From: Catenulispora sp. EB89
Lineage (GTDB): Bacteria; Actinomycetota; Actinomycetes; Streptomycetales; Catenulisporaceae
NCBI RefSeq assembly: GCF_041261445.1
Contig: NZ_JBGCCU010000010.1
Coordinates: 62,001-126,000, forward strand
Length of the DNA stretch: 64,000 bases
Reading direction: 5' to 3'
In this document: positions 9,526-17,713 of the stretch, in pieces
How positions within the stretch are numbered: the first letter of the stretch is position 1
How the letters are laid out: each line of letters starts with the position of its first letter
Made by a program: the position numbers and the translations under genes
The notes under the pieces: generated by a model
Database searches by the model: none
Told to the model about the DNA's origin: nothing
Seen by the model: only the letters and a program-made list of their open reading frames with translations

Positions 9526-9667
9526 GCTGAGGCGCGGTCCGGCCGCTCACCCGTGCGCTGTCCGTCAGCAACGGGTGGCGGCCGTCGCCGCGCTGGTGCT
9601 GGTGCTGGTGCCTGCGCGATGCGACGCCGCCGAGCGCTGACATCCGCAAACCGTGGGGGGAATGGTC

Positions 9668-10996
9668 ATGGTCAAGAGATCGTGGTTTCGTGCCTTGATT
9701 CTCGCGCTGTGCGCAGTACTGCTCATCCCTGGACAAGCGTTCGCGACTCCAGGCGCGTTGCTGTGGGTGAATCCCACCAACGCTTCCCAGGCCGCCGTCG
9801 GGCCGACGGTCGTGAACGGCATCGCCTACTACGGCGAGGGCTCGGGCCCGCTCTCCGCCTGGAACGCCGCCACCGGCGCGCTGCTGTGGAGCTATCAGAT
9901 CCCCGGCCGGACCGGGATCAACGGTGCGCCGGCCGTCGCGGGCAACACGGTGTACGTCGGCGGGGTCGGCGGTTCCGTCGCCGCGCTGAACGCCACGACC
10001 GGCGCGGTCCAGTGGGTCAACGCGACCAACGCCTCTGAATCGGGCATCGGGCCGACGGTCGTGAACGGCATCGTGTACTACGGCTCCGGAAACGGTCCGA
10101 TGTACGCCTGGAATGCCACCACCGGCGCGCAGCTGTGGAGCTACCAGATCCCGGGTCGCAGCGGCATCGAAGGGGCGCCGACGGTCGTCGGCAACACCGT
10201 GTATCTGGGCGGGTTCGGCGGTTCGGTCGCGGCACTGAACGCCACGACCGGCGCCGTGCAGTGGGTCGCCGTGACCAACGCCTCCGAGACCGGGATCGGC
10301 CCGACAGTGGTCAACGGCGTGGTCTACTACGGTTCCGGAAGCGGCCCCATGCGTGCTTGGGACGCGACCACCGGCGCTCTGCTGTGGAGCTACCAGATCC
10401 CCGGCCGCACCGGGATCAACGGTGCGCCGACCATCGTGGGCGGCACGGTGTACCTGGGCGGCGTCGGCGGTTCCATCGCCGCGCTGAACGCCACGACCGG
10501 CGCGGTGCAGTGGGTCGACTCGACCAACGCATCTGAATCGGGCATCGGGCCGACGGTCGTCGGCGGCATCGCCTACTACGGCGAGGGCAGCGGGCCGCTG
10601 TACGCCTTTAACGCCGGCACCGGAGCACAGCTCTGGAACTACCAGATCCCCGGCCGCACCGGGATCAACGGATGGCCCGTCGTCGTCGGCACGACCGTCT
10701 ACGTCGGGGGCATCGGCGGCTCCATCGCCGCGGTGAACAGCGCCACCGGCACGGCCGCGTGGGTGGCGTCCACCAACGCCTCCGAATCCGGCATCGGACC
10801 CGTCGTCGTGAACGGCGACGCCTACTACGGCGAGGGCAGCGGCCCGCTGTACGCCTGGAACGCCGGCACCGGGGCCCTGCTCTGGAACTACCAGATCCCC
10901 GGCCGGACCGGCATCAACGGCGCGCCGGCCGTCGTCGGCAACGTCCTCTACGCCGGGGGCTGGGGCGGATCCATCGCCGCGCTCAGCACGGTGTGA
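9668..10996 (+). CDS. Secreted PQQ-like beta-propeller protein of five identical double-blade units
   Basis: A 442-residue exported protein. A signal peptide (MVKRSWFRALILALCAVLLI, ending before Ala-Thr-Pro) is followed at once by five units of 83 residues. Each unit has two PQQ-type blades. The first contains TNASESGIGPTVVNG, YYGEGSGP and AWNAATGALLW; the second contains SYQIPGRTGINGAP, TVYVGGVGGS and AALNATTGAVQWV. The units are nearly identical, and the DNA repeats with a 249-bp period (for example 9802 and 10051). Ten blades exceed the usual seven or eight. No dehydrogenase catalytic residues or haem site are seen, so a binding or structural role is more likely than PQQ catalysis. ATG 9668 lies after GGGGGGA; ATG 9662 is an alternative. 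Confidence 0.85.
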   Translation: MVKRSWFRALILALCAVLLIPGQAFATPGALLWVNPTNASQAAVGPTVVNGIAYYGEGSGPLSAWNAATGALLWSYQIPGRTGINGAPAVAGNTVYVGGVGGSVAALNATTGAVQWVNATNASESGIGPTVVNGIVYYGSGNGPMYAWNATTGAQLWSYQIPGRSGIEGAPTVVGNTVYLGGFGGSVAALNATTGAVQWVAVTNASETGIGPTVVNGVVYYGSGSGPMRAWDATTGALLWSYQIPGRTGINGAPTIVGGTVYLGGVGGSIAALNATTGAVQWVDSTNASESGIGPTVVGGIAYYGEGSGPLYAFNAGTGAQLWNYQIPGRTGINGWPVVVGTTVYVGGIGGSIAAVNSATGTAAWVASTNASESGIGPVVVNGDAYYGEGSGPLYAWNAGTGALLWNYQIPGRTGINGAPAVVGNVLYAGGWGGSIAALSTV

Positions 10997-11092
10997 GCGG
11001 GGAGCGCGCCGGGTGACCGGACACCGGCTCGTGGCGCCCTCGAACGGGTGGTGGTAGGGACAGGCGCAGCCTGGTTCGCTACGGTAGTGGAT

Positions 11093-11254
11093 ATGGCCGA
11101 AGCTGCTGTGGTGCGCCGACTGCCCGACCCGGACCCGCTCCTGGGCGCCGAGCCGATGCCCGACACCGTGTTCGAGGACCTGCTGGCCGACTCCGACGAC
11201 CGCAACGGCGAGGCCTACCAGGCCATCGCCGACGCCGAGGCCACCTGGTCGTGA
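11093..11254 (+). CDS. Small acidic protein, possible antitoxin
   Basis: A 53-residue acidic protein (MAEAAVVRRLPDPDPLLG and a DDRNGEAYQAIADAEATW ending). I do not recognise the family. It ends four bases before the GTG of the next gene, so they form a tight pair. Size, charge and order (small acidic protein first) suit an antitoxin for the Fic/Doc-like protein that follows. This is inference from arrangement only. Confidence 0.5.
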   Translation: MAEAAVVRRLPDPDPLLGAEPMPDTVFEDLLADSDDRNGEAYQAIADAEATWS

Positions 11255-11258
11255 CGTC

Positions 11259-11657
11259 GTGACCTTCCGGCTCACGCCCGAGCAGATCTGCCGCGTGAAC
11301 CAGGTCTGCGGGGGCGACGGCGTCCCGCGCGACCCGGCGATACTGCCCGTCGTGCTCTCCGTCGCCTACGGCGTCGTGTGGTCGCCGCGCACCCGCGGCT
11401 GGGAGCTGGAGTACCCCGACCCGCTGGACCGGGCCGTGCACCTGGTCATAGACCTGATCCGGTACCGCACCTTCGCGACCTCGAACACCACCACCGCGAT
11501 CCGGGTCGCCGACGTCCTGCTGGCCGCCGACGGCATCGTGCTCACGCTGGACCCCGAGCACGCCGCCCTGTGGGCCGAGCAGTGCGCGCACGACCACATG
11601 CGCGCACCGGCGTGGATGAAGCAGTGGCTCTCGCCGTGGATCAAGCGGCCCGAGTAG
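11259..11657 (+). CDS. Doc/Fic-like protein, possible toxin
   Basis: A 132-residue protein. Its middle part, FATSNTTTAIRVADVLLAAD, can be laid over the Doc/Fic active-site segment (HPFxxGNKRTA followed by a helix), keeping the Asn-Thr-x-x-Ala pattern and the hydrophobic helix. The catalytic His and the Gly of the motif are not present, so it is either a degenerate member or only a look-alike. Proteins of this size annotated as Fic-family toxin components occur in streptomycetes next to small partners. The N-terminus (MTFRLTPEQICRVNQVCGGD) resembles the substrate-flap start of Doc proteins. It is cotranscribed with the small acidic protein before it. Confidence 0.5.
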   Translation: MTFRLTPEQICRVNQVCGGDGVPRDPAILPVVLSVAYGVVWSPRTRGWELEYPDPLDRAVHLVIDLIRYRTFATSNTTTAIRVADVLLAADGIVLTLDPEHAALWAEQCAHDHMRAPAWMKQWLSPWIKRPE

Positions 11658-11712
11658 CGTCCCGGGCCGCATCCTTCAGAGCTCTGCGGATGCCTAGGGC
11701 TCTATAGATCCC

Positions 11713-13503
11713 TCAGAGCCCCAGGTTCCCGAAGATGCTCGTCTCGAAGGCGCAGACGGCGTAGGTGCTGTCGGCGTCGTACTGCTCGCTGTGGGAGTAG
11801 GAGCGCACGCTCGTGCCTGTGCTCTTCTGCAGGAAGTACGTGGTCCCCGGCGGCAGCGTGAACGACGTCTTCGGGTAGTCGATGCTGGTGTCGCTGCACG
11901 CGTTCTGCTGCCCTTCGGTATCGCTGCCATAGGCCTTGCAGCTGGAGCAGGCGTCGATGTTGATCGTGCCGGTGGCGGGGCCGGTGTAGAGGATCTGCAT
12001 CGGGTCGGGGCTGTCGTTCGCGATGGTGATGCTGACGCTTCCGCCGCTGGTGAGGGTGGGCACGACCTTGCCCGCGTCGGCGTCCTGCTGCGCGATCTGC
12101 GCGGCGATGCTGAACTTCTGCGCCAGCGCCTTGTTGGGGTCGTCGGGGTAGGTGCTGACGAAGGTGTCCATCGCGCTCTGGGCGTCGGGGAACTTGCCGT
12201 TCTTGTAGTCGGACACCGCGCAGTCGTAGCTGCCGGACTCGATGTCGCCGCCGTCGGTGGCGACGTCCTTCTTCAGGGCGTCGGAGACGGCGCCCGCGTT
12301 GCTGGTGAGCGCCTTGACCTGGGTCCCGAGCCCGGTGAGCGTGGCGGTGGCGGAGCACGGGTCGGATCCGGTGAGACCGCTGGCGGCCCCGCCGATCGCG
12401 GCGGCGACGGCGGGCTCGACCTTGCCGGCCTGCGCCGAGCTGGGGAACGTGGACAGCAGGAGGTTGAGGTCCTGCGCCGCCGTCGGGTCCGCGTTGGCGC
12501 CCAGGGCGCTCACGCCGCACTCGTAGAGCGAAGTGGCCAGCGGATCGTCGGGGGAGGCGGCCAGCGGCCCGAGGTCGCTCGTGCTGATCGTCGCGTCGGG
12601 CAGCGAGCGCAGGAACGTCAGCGGCTCGATCGCGCCGCAGTAGTCGTGGTTGCTGTAGGGGGCGCTGACGTGCTGGTAGAACGCGGCGAGCCGGGACGGC
12701 ACCTGCTTGGCGGCGCGCGACGTGCGGTGGTGGTCGAGCAGGTCCTGGTAGGTCCCCAGGGCTGTGAGGTACTCGGGCTCGGCGGTGGAGGACGACTGGG
12801 TCTCGGCCGTGGCGATGGTCGCGTCGGCCTGCGCCAGGCGGCTCAGCAGCATCCGCTGGACGGCCTCCTGGCGCGCGTTGTCGTACAGGATCGTCCCGCA
12901 GATCGGCACCACGAGCAGGACGATCGCCAGGCCGAAGGCCAGCTGCGGGCTCGCCGGCCAGATCAGTGTCCTGCGACGGCTGAGCACGGCGGCCCGGGCC
13001 GCGGCGAGGAGCAGGAACAGCAGGTAGATGACGACCACGGCGACCGGGACGCCGTTCGGCTTGGCGGGCAGGGCGATCAGGAGCAGCAGCCCGGTCGCGA
13101 GCCAGCACGCCAGCGCTCCCCGCCAGCGGCGGATCAGCACGTGGCCCAGGCCCAGGCCGCTGAGGTTCAGCAGCGCCGCGGCCGCGGCGCGCCACCGGTC
13201 CCCCGGCCCGAGGGGCGGGAGCGGCGGGGGCGCGACGGGCATGGGAATGGGCATGCCGGGCATGCCTGGCATGCCGGGCATGGGCGCGACGGGTGGCGCC
13301 GGCGGCAGGGACTCGGCGGGTTGAGCCGGCGGCGAGCCCAGGAAATGCGGCGGGATGTAAGCGGTCGGCCTGCTGGGCGTCGGCGTCGGCTGATCGGCCT
13401 GCGGCGTCTGACCGATGTGTGCCGGCTGGTCGATGTGCAGCGTCTGATCGGTCTGGGGCGGCTGCGGGCCCTCCCCGATACCGTCCCGCGGCTCCTCGGT
13501 CAT
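11713..13503 (-). CDS. Large membrane protein with Pro-rich N-terminus and extracytoplasmic domain
   Basis: A 596-residue protein I cannot assign to a family. The first about 110 residues are Pro/Gln/Met-rich and include a PMPGMPGMPGMPIPMP run. Three to four membrane segments follow (AALLNLSGLGLGHVLI, CWLATGLLLLIALPA, VVVIYLLFLLLAAARA, AFGLAIVLLVVPICGTILY). The remaining about 370 residues are Ala-rich and helical with spaced Cys (YCGAIEPL, YECGVSAL, DPCSATATL, YDCAVSDYK), like tetratricopeptide-type repeats with disulfides outside the membrane. The last about 100 residues form a beta-rich end (IDACSSCKAYGS, SFTLPPGTTYFLQ). ATG 13503 starts MTEEPRDG; the frame continues upstream without protein character. 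A cell-envelope sensing or scaffolding role is possible. Confidence 0.72.
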   Translation of the reverse strand: MTEEPRDGIGEGPQPPQTDQTLHIDQPAHIGQTPQADQPTPTPSRPTAYIPPHFLGSPPAQPAESLPPAPPVAPMPGMPGMPGMPIPMPVAPPPLPPLGPGDRWRAAAAALLNLSGLGLGHVLIRRWRGALACWLATGLLLLIALPAKPNGVPVAVVVIYLLFLLLAAARAAVLSRRRTLIWPASPQLAFGLAIVLLVVPICGTILYDNARQEAVQRMLLSRLAQADATIATAETQSSSTAEPEYLTALGTYQDLLDHHRTSRAAKQVPSRLAAFYQHVSAPYSNHDYCGAIEPLTFLRSLPDATISTSDLGPLAASPDDPLATSLYECGVSALGANADPTAAQDLNLLLSTFPSSAQAGKVEPAVAAAIGGAASGLTGSDPCSATATLTGLGTQVKALTSNAGAVSDALKKDVATDGGDIESGSYDCAVSDYKNGKFPDAQSAMDTFVSTYPDDPNKALAQKFSIAAQIAQQDADAGKVVPTLTSGGSVSITIANDSPDPMQILYTGPATGTINIDACSSCKAYGSDTEGQQNACSDTSIDYPKTSFTLPPGTTYFLQKSTGTSVRSYSHSEQYDADSTYAVCAFETSIFGNLGL

Positions 13504-13759
13504 ATCCACGCCCCCTGAATCTGTGTCCTGATAACGCCGTTGCCCGTGCCGCCGGCGCACTGCAAGTACACCGGTCCTCACCTGGCTCGGGCAATGTCGA
13601 AACGGTCTCGATGTCGCCGGAACCGGTGGTTTCCTGTTGCCAACGGCCCGCGCTCCGGACGCGGGGACGCTCGATCAGCGGCCCGCAGCCTCTCTGTCAC
13701 CGGCGGTCGATACATTCCTTGCGCCCGAGCAGCAGACCTCCAGGAGCGGAGCGGATCTC

Positions 13760-14632
13760 ATGACATCGACAGCGCCTTCGGCGACGGAACCCGGCGCGTG
13801 GGACGCCACCCTCGGCCAGGCCTTCCAGCTGCTCCTCGGCGGAAAGCCGGAGGAGGACCCCGCCGCCGTGTACGCGGTCTACTACGCCGACGACTCCATC
13901 GACGAGTTCTTGTTCCCCAACACCTGGGCCACACCCGAGGGCCTGGCCGACCCCGAGCCCGCGGACCTGCCATTCCCGGGCGCCGACGAGTACCCGTTCT
14001 CCCCGGCGATGTGGCGGATCGACTTCAGCGAGTCGCTGTTCCACTTCGACGGCCAACTCCTCGACGCGACAGGCCCCTGGGGCGAGGACGGCCACAAGAG
14101 CCCGCGCCCCTTCAGCGACGACTTCGTCGCCGACCTCCAAGCCGCCGCGATCGAAGGCGCCACCGACCTGACCCTACGCGGCGCGGACCTGGCCCCGCTC
14201 CTCGCCCGCCACGCCGTCGACCTGACCCACGAGCGCGCCACACAGCTCAACTCCTGGCTGACCATCCTGTTCCGAGTGGCGACCGACGGCACCCTCGCCC
14301 ACGCGATGCAGGCCGCGACCTACACCAACCAAGGCCCCGACCACCTGGTGCCCTTCGACGACGAAGGCTACGTCGACACCGCCGAGCCCCGCTGGGAGGA
14401 GGCGCTGAGCGCACTCCCGCACCCCGCCCTCCGCGACCACCTCCGCATGCTCTGCCTCGACGCCGACGGCGCCCGCTGCTGCGGCGCCTACTACTGCGGC
14501 ACCGAGAGGTGGCCTGTGGGTACTTACGTCCTGGACGAGATCGGCAGCTCCCTGATCGCCGGCTGGGAGTTCGGCGAATCGCAGGCCGGGACTGCCGTGG
14601 TGCGGCTGCCGAGCGGGGCGGACGCGGGCTGA
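13760..14632 (+). CDS. Hypothetical protein
   Basis: A 290-residue cytosolic protein I do not recognise. It is acidic and rich in aromatic residues in its first half (YAVYYADDSIDEFLFPNTW, FSPAMWRIDFSESLFHFDG), then helical (LAPLLARHAVDLTHERATQL). It ends with a Cys-containing stretch, CLDADGARCCGAYYCG, whose four Cys could form a metal site. ATG 13760 follows GGAGCGGA; upstream in-frame residues look non-coding. It is divergent from the large membrane protein gene. No further context is informative. Confidence 0.6.
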   Translation: MTSTAPSATEPGAWDATLGQAFQLLLGGKPEEDPAAVYAVYYADDSIDEFLFPNTWATPEGLADPEPADLPFPGADEYPFSPAMWRIDFSESLFHFDGQLLDATGPWGEDGHKSPRPFSDDFVADLQAAAIEGATDLTLRGADLAPLLARHAVDLTHERATQLNSWLTILFRVATDGTLAHAMQAATYTNQGPDHLVPFDDEGYVDTAEPRWEEALSALPHPALRDHLRMLCLDADGARCCGAYYCGTERWPVGTYVLDEIGSSLIAGWEFGESQAGTAVVRLPSGADAG

Positions 14633-14689
14633 GCTGGGGGACAGGCGATTTTTGCGGCCTCGCGGGGGACGCAGTTTGGTGGAGCGCCG

Positions 14690-15190
14690 CTGGTTGCGCT
14701 GGCGGCTAGCGGGCACGCCCATGCGCCAGCTCGGGCTGGCGGCGGGCACGGGCACGACCGGGCACCGGCTCGCGCTGGCGGCTGGCGGCGAGAACGGGAC
14801 GGCCACGCACCGGTGCGTGCTGGAGGTCGGGGGGAGTGAGGGCACGACCATGCTGGTGGCTGGTGGCTGGTGGCTGGCGGTGAGCGCCAGCGCGTGCTGG
14901 TGGCCGGCGGCGGCTATGGGCACGACCATGCACAGGCTTGCGCTCGCGGCGGGCACGACCGGGCACAGGCTTGAGCTGGCGGCTGGCGGTGGGCGCCAGC
15001 TCGGGCTGGCGGCGAGCACGGGCACGGCCATGCACCGGCTCGCATTGGCGGCCGGCACGACCGGGCGCCGGCTTGAGCTGGCGGCTGGCGGTGGGCGCCA
15101 GCGCGTGCTGGTGGCCGGCGGCGAGAACGGGACGGCCAGGCACCGGCGCGCGCTGGTGGTCGGGGCAGCGACCATGCTGCGGTGCGGTGT
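14690..15190. repeat. Degenerate tandem repeat field of about 100-bp units
   Basis: About 500 bp built from shuffled copies of GGCACGACCGGGCACCGGCT-like and GAGCTGGCGGCTGGCGGTGG-like modules. The clearest pair starts at 14952 and 15054, a 102-bp period; another relative starts at 14751. Because the period is near a multiple of three, both strands stay open, but the translations (LALAAGTTGHRL-type or PPAASSSRRP-type) look like low complexity rather than protein. Nothing else supports a gene between 14633 and 15280. Confidence 0.8.
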
Positions 15191-15280
15191 CTTCCGGCGG
15201 CTAGTGGCTGGCGTCGGCGGCGCGGCAATCGGGCCGGTGTGGCCAGGCTGCCGGCGTCGGCGAGCACACATCGGATCTGA

Positions 15281-15853
15281 TCACCAGGTCTTCTCCGGCA
15301 TCGTCGGCGGGTCCTGCCCGACGAGCCCGTCGAGCGCCTCCCGGAGCAAGTCGGCGTGGCCGACGTGCCGGGCGTACTCGTCGTGCAGGTCGGCCGCGAT
15401 CCGGCGCAGGTTCGGTCGCGCGCCGTCCTCGCCGGTCGTGAACTCGGCGAGCTGATCCAGCCCGCCGTCCCGGGCCAGCGCCGCGGCCATTGCCGTGCGC
15501 GAGTGCTCGGCGGCGGTGCTCCACAGTGCGTACAGGGCCTCGGGCGCGTCGTCGGCCGCGGTGCGCCAGGCCCAGTCGGGGTCGCTGTGGTCGGCCACGT
15601 TCAGGGGCGGGCCGGGCGCCTCGCCCGTGAAGTCGATCGTGTAGCGCTCCTCGACGAGGGCCAGGTGCTTGAGGAGGCCGCCGAGTGTCATTCGCGACGG
15701 TGGTAGGGGCCGGTTCAGTGCGGCTGCGTCGAGGCCGGCGCACTTCCAGGCGAGTTGGGCGCGGGAGCGGTCGAGCAGGTACAGCACTGTCTCGATCTCG
15801 CTGGCGGTCATCGGCGGTTCGGTGACGGTCGCCGGCGTGGGGTGTTCGGTCAT
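15281..15853 (-). CDS. DinB-family protein (DUF664 type)
   Basis: A 190-residue four-helix-bundle protein, probably a metal-dependent thiol S-transferase or a relative. The ASEIETVLYLLDRSRAQLAW helix, the GGLLKHLALVEERYTIDF segment with its metal-site His, and the closing RHVGHADLLREALDGLVG (two His in the third metal position) are typical of the DUF664/DinB_2 group. In actinobacteria many relatives use mycothiol as cofactor. ATG 15853 gives MTEHPTPAT; longer starts are unlikely. It is divergent from the WYL regulator, with 91 bp between the starts, so it may be that regulator's target. Confidence 0.85.
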   Translation of the reverse strand: MTEHPTPATVTEPPMTASEIETVLYLLDRSRAQLAWKCAGLDAAALNRPLPPSRMTLGGLLKHLALVEERYTIDFTGEAPGPPLNVADHSDPDWAWRTAADDAPEALYALWSTAAEHSRTAMAAALARDGGLDQLAEFTTGEDGARPNLRRIAADLHDEYARHVGHADLLREALDGLVGQDPPTMPEKTW

Positions 15854-15944
15854 GCGCGCTACCGTAGGACCGATTCCTGACGTTTTCCGTCCGGGATATC
15901 GGCGTCGCTGCGAGATTTCGCGCGCGAGATTCAAGGAGAGGCGA

Positions 15945-16901
15945 GTGCCCCCTGAGGCGAGCCCGCTGGCCCGGGCCCTGCTAGCGCTCGAGCTCATCCA
16001 GGCGCGCCCCGGCATCACCGCCGGTCAGCTGGCGGCCGACCTGGGTGTGTCGGAACGCGCCGTCCGCCGCGGCATCGGTACGCTGCGCGACGCCGGCGTC
16101 CCGATCGAGTCCCGAAGCGGACCCTACGGCGGTTACCACGCCGGCCGCGGCCTGCGGCTGCCGCCCCTGACCTTCACCGCGGCCGAGGCCTTGAGCCTGG
16201 TCATGGCGGCGCTCGATGGCCACCACGACGCCGCCGACCCCGCCGGGCTGGTCGGCCGCGCCCTCGGCAAGATCACCCGAGCGCTGCCCGAGCAGGTCGC
16301 CGTGCGTGCCGAAGCCGTCCGGCAGGCCACCGCGGCCGCGCCCGACCGCACCGCCGCCCGCCCCGACCCGGACACCGTCACCGCCCTCGTCCAGGCCTGC
16401 TCACAGACCCGGCGCACCCGCCTGGCGTACCGGTCCGAGGCCGGCCGGCACCGGGACATCGACGTCGACCCCTGGGCCGTCGTCGTCCGTCACGCCCGCT
16501 GGTACCTCCTGTGCTGGTCGCACACCTCCGACGCCCGCCGCGCGTACCGCGTCGACCGCATCCAGACGGTCGAACTGCTCCACACCGCCTTCGACCCGCC
16601 GCCCGCCGATCTCGATCCCGTCGCGGCGTTGGAGGAGCACCTGGCCGCCGGCTGGAAATACCCCACCGAGCTGGTCATCCAGGCGCCGATCGAGGAGGTG
16701 GCGGCACAGTGCCCGCGGGTCCTGGGCACGCTGCACCCCCTCGACCCTGACTCCTGCCGGCTCACCGGCACGACGGGCAACCCCTACTGGTACGTCCAGC
16801 AGCTCACTGCGATCCCGGTGCCGTACCGGATCGTCGGCGGCCCCGAGCTCCGCCACGTCGCGCATGAGCTGGGCCAACGCCTGATCGCCGCCACAGCCTG
16901 A
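15945..16901 (+). CDS. WYL-domain (YafY-type) transcriptional regulator
   Basis: A 318-residue DNA-binding protein. The N-terminal helix-turn-helix is visible in LALELIQARPGITAGQLAAD and GVSERAVRRGIGTLRDAGVP, with the GPYGGYHAGRGLRLPPLTF link typical of YafY proteins. A WYL domain follows (residues about 150-240: RLAYRSEAGRHRDIDVDPW, ARWYLLCWSHTSDARRAYRV), then the WCX C-terminal extension. WYL domains bind nucleic acids or small ligands. GTG 15945 is chosen for the AAGGAGAG at 15933-15940; ATG options upstream lack that signal. It lies divergent to the DinB gene and convergent to the TetR gene. Confidence 0.9.
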   Translation: MPPEASPLARALLALELIQARPGITAGQLAADLGVSERAVRRGIGTLRDAGVPIESRSGPYGGYHAGRGLRLPPLTFTAAEALSLVMAALDGHHDAADPAGLVGRALGKITRALPEQVAVRAEAVRQATAAAPDRTAARPDPDTVTALVQACSQTRRTRLAYRSEAGRHRDIDVDPWAVVVRHARWYLLCWSHTSDARRAYRVDRIQTVELLHTAFDPPPADLDPVAALEEHLAAGWKYPTELVIQAPIEEVAAQCPRVLGTLHPLDPDSCRLTGTTGNPYWYVQQLTAIPVPYRIVGGPELRHVAHELGQRLIAATA

Positions 16902-16907
16902 AATCCG

Positions 16908-16929
16908 GGATCCGGGCTAGCCGGGATCC
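16908..16929. terminator. Palindromic hairpin between convergent regulator genes
   Basis: GGATCC and GGCTAGCC segments form a 22-bp inverted repeat with one mismatched pair per arm. It sits in the 31-bp gap between the WYL gene stop and the TetR gene stop, so it can serve as a two-way terminator. Confidence 0.55.
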
Positions 16930-16932
16930 GGG

Positions 16933-17574
16933 CTATCCGGCCGTCGTATCGACGGCGTCTTCGCTCTCCCGAGCCGCGCCGGCGATCGCATTGTCGATGA
17001 GCACGGCGGCGATGGCGGCGGCCGTAGGAAAGGATTCGGCGTTCAAAACCAAGGTGCGAGCCGCCGCGCCGTCAAGCAGGAGCGCAAGCTGTTCGCCGAG
17101 CCGCTCGGGGTCGGCGGCCCCGGCCTCGCGGGCGGTTTCGGCCAGTCGCCCGGCGATGGCCGCCTTGTACTCGCGTGCGTATTGGGCCGCGGGGTGTTCG
17201 GGGTCGTGGAGTTCGACGGCCGCCGCGATGTACGGGCACATCGGCGTCAGCTCCTCCGTCCCGGACGCGGGCAGCTCGAATGCGGCGAGCAGCCGTTCGC
17301 GGGGCGTGAGATCGGTCCGGTTGAACACCGAGGGCATGACGTCGGGATCGAACTGCCGCAGGTACTCGGAGACGAGTTCGTCCTTTCCGGCGAAGTGCTG
17401 ATAGGCCGTCCGCTTCGAGACCTGGGCCATCGCGCACAGTTCGTCCATCCCGGTGCGGTTGATGCCCTGATCGCGGAACAGTTGCCGGGACGCGGTAACG
17501 ATGCGCTCGCGTGCGCCCCGGCCCCGGCGTCGGCCCTGGGGGCCCTTCTCCAACTCCTCCGTGCCCACTTCCAT
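16933..17574 (-). CDS. TetR-family transcriptional regulator
   Basis: A 213-residue repressor. The N-terminal helix-turn-helix reads ARERIVTASRQLFRDQGINR, then MDELCAMAQVSKRTAYQHFA and GKDELVSEYL. The C-terminal domain, with Cys in PMCPYIAAAVELHDPEHP, is a ligand-binding helical bundle. It is divergent from the SDR gene over a 139-bp gap that contains three copies of the site GTGTACATAAC, its likely operator, implying control of both itself and the SDR. The inducer is unknown. Confidence 0.92.
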   Translation of the reverse strand: MEVGTEELEKGPQGRRRGRGARERIVTASRQLFRDQGINRTGMDELCAMAQVSKRTAYQHFAGKDELVSEYLRQFDPDVMPSVFNRTDLTPRERLLAAFELPASGTEELTPMCPYIAAAVELHDPEHPAAQYAREYKAAIAGRLAETAREAGAADPERLGEQLALLLDGAAARTLVLNAESFPTAAAIAAVLIDNAIAGAARESEDAVDTTAG

Positions 17575-17606
17575 GTCCTCAGTCTAGCGCCGCCGGGTAC
17601 GGATCG

Positions 17607-17672
17607 GTGTACATAACTTGCGTCCCCGGTCGACTCCTCGATACGTTAAGTACACAGCCCGGTGTACATAAC
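17607..17672. promoter_or_regulatory. Three copies of GTGTACATAAC: likely TetR operators
   Basis: The element appears at 17607-17617 and 17662-17672 in direct orientation. An inverted copy with one change (GTTAAGTACAC) lies at 17645-17655. The last two form an inverted repeat with a 6-bp centre. All lie between the divergent TetR and SDR starts, where promoters for both must be. Confidence 0.75.
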
Positions 17673-17713
17673 ATCCGCGCTGCTCCGAATACCCGTCGTT
17701 CAATGGAGTGACC

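Noticed and set aside
9653-9667. GTG 9653 as start of the PQQ-repeat protein
   Set aside because: It would put the GGGGGGA ribosome binding site inside the coding region; ATG 9668 gives a normal signal peptide.
14652-15455. 267-codon plus-strand frame across the repeat field
   Set aside because: Its first part is only repeat translation and its second part is antisense to the DinB gene.
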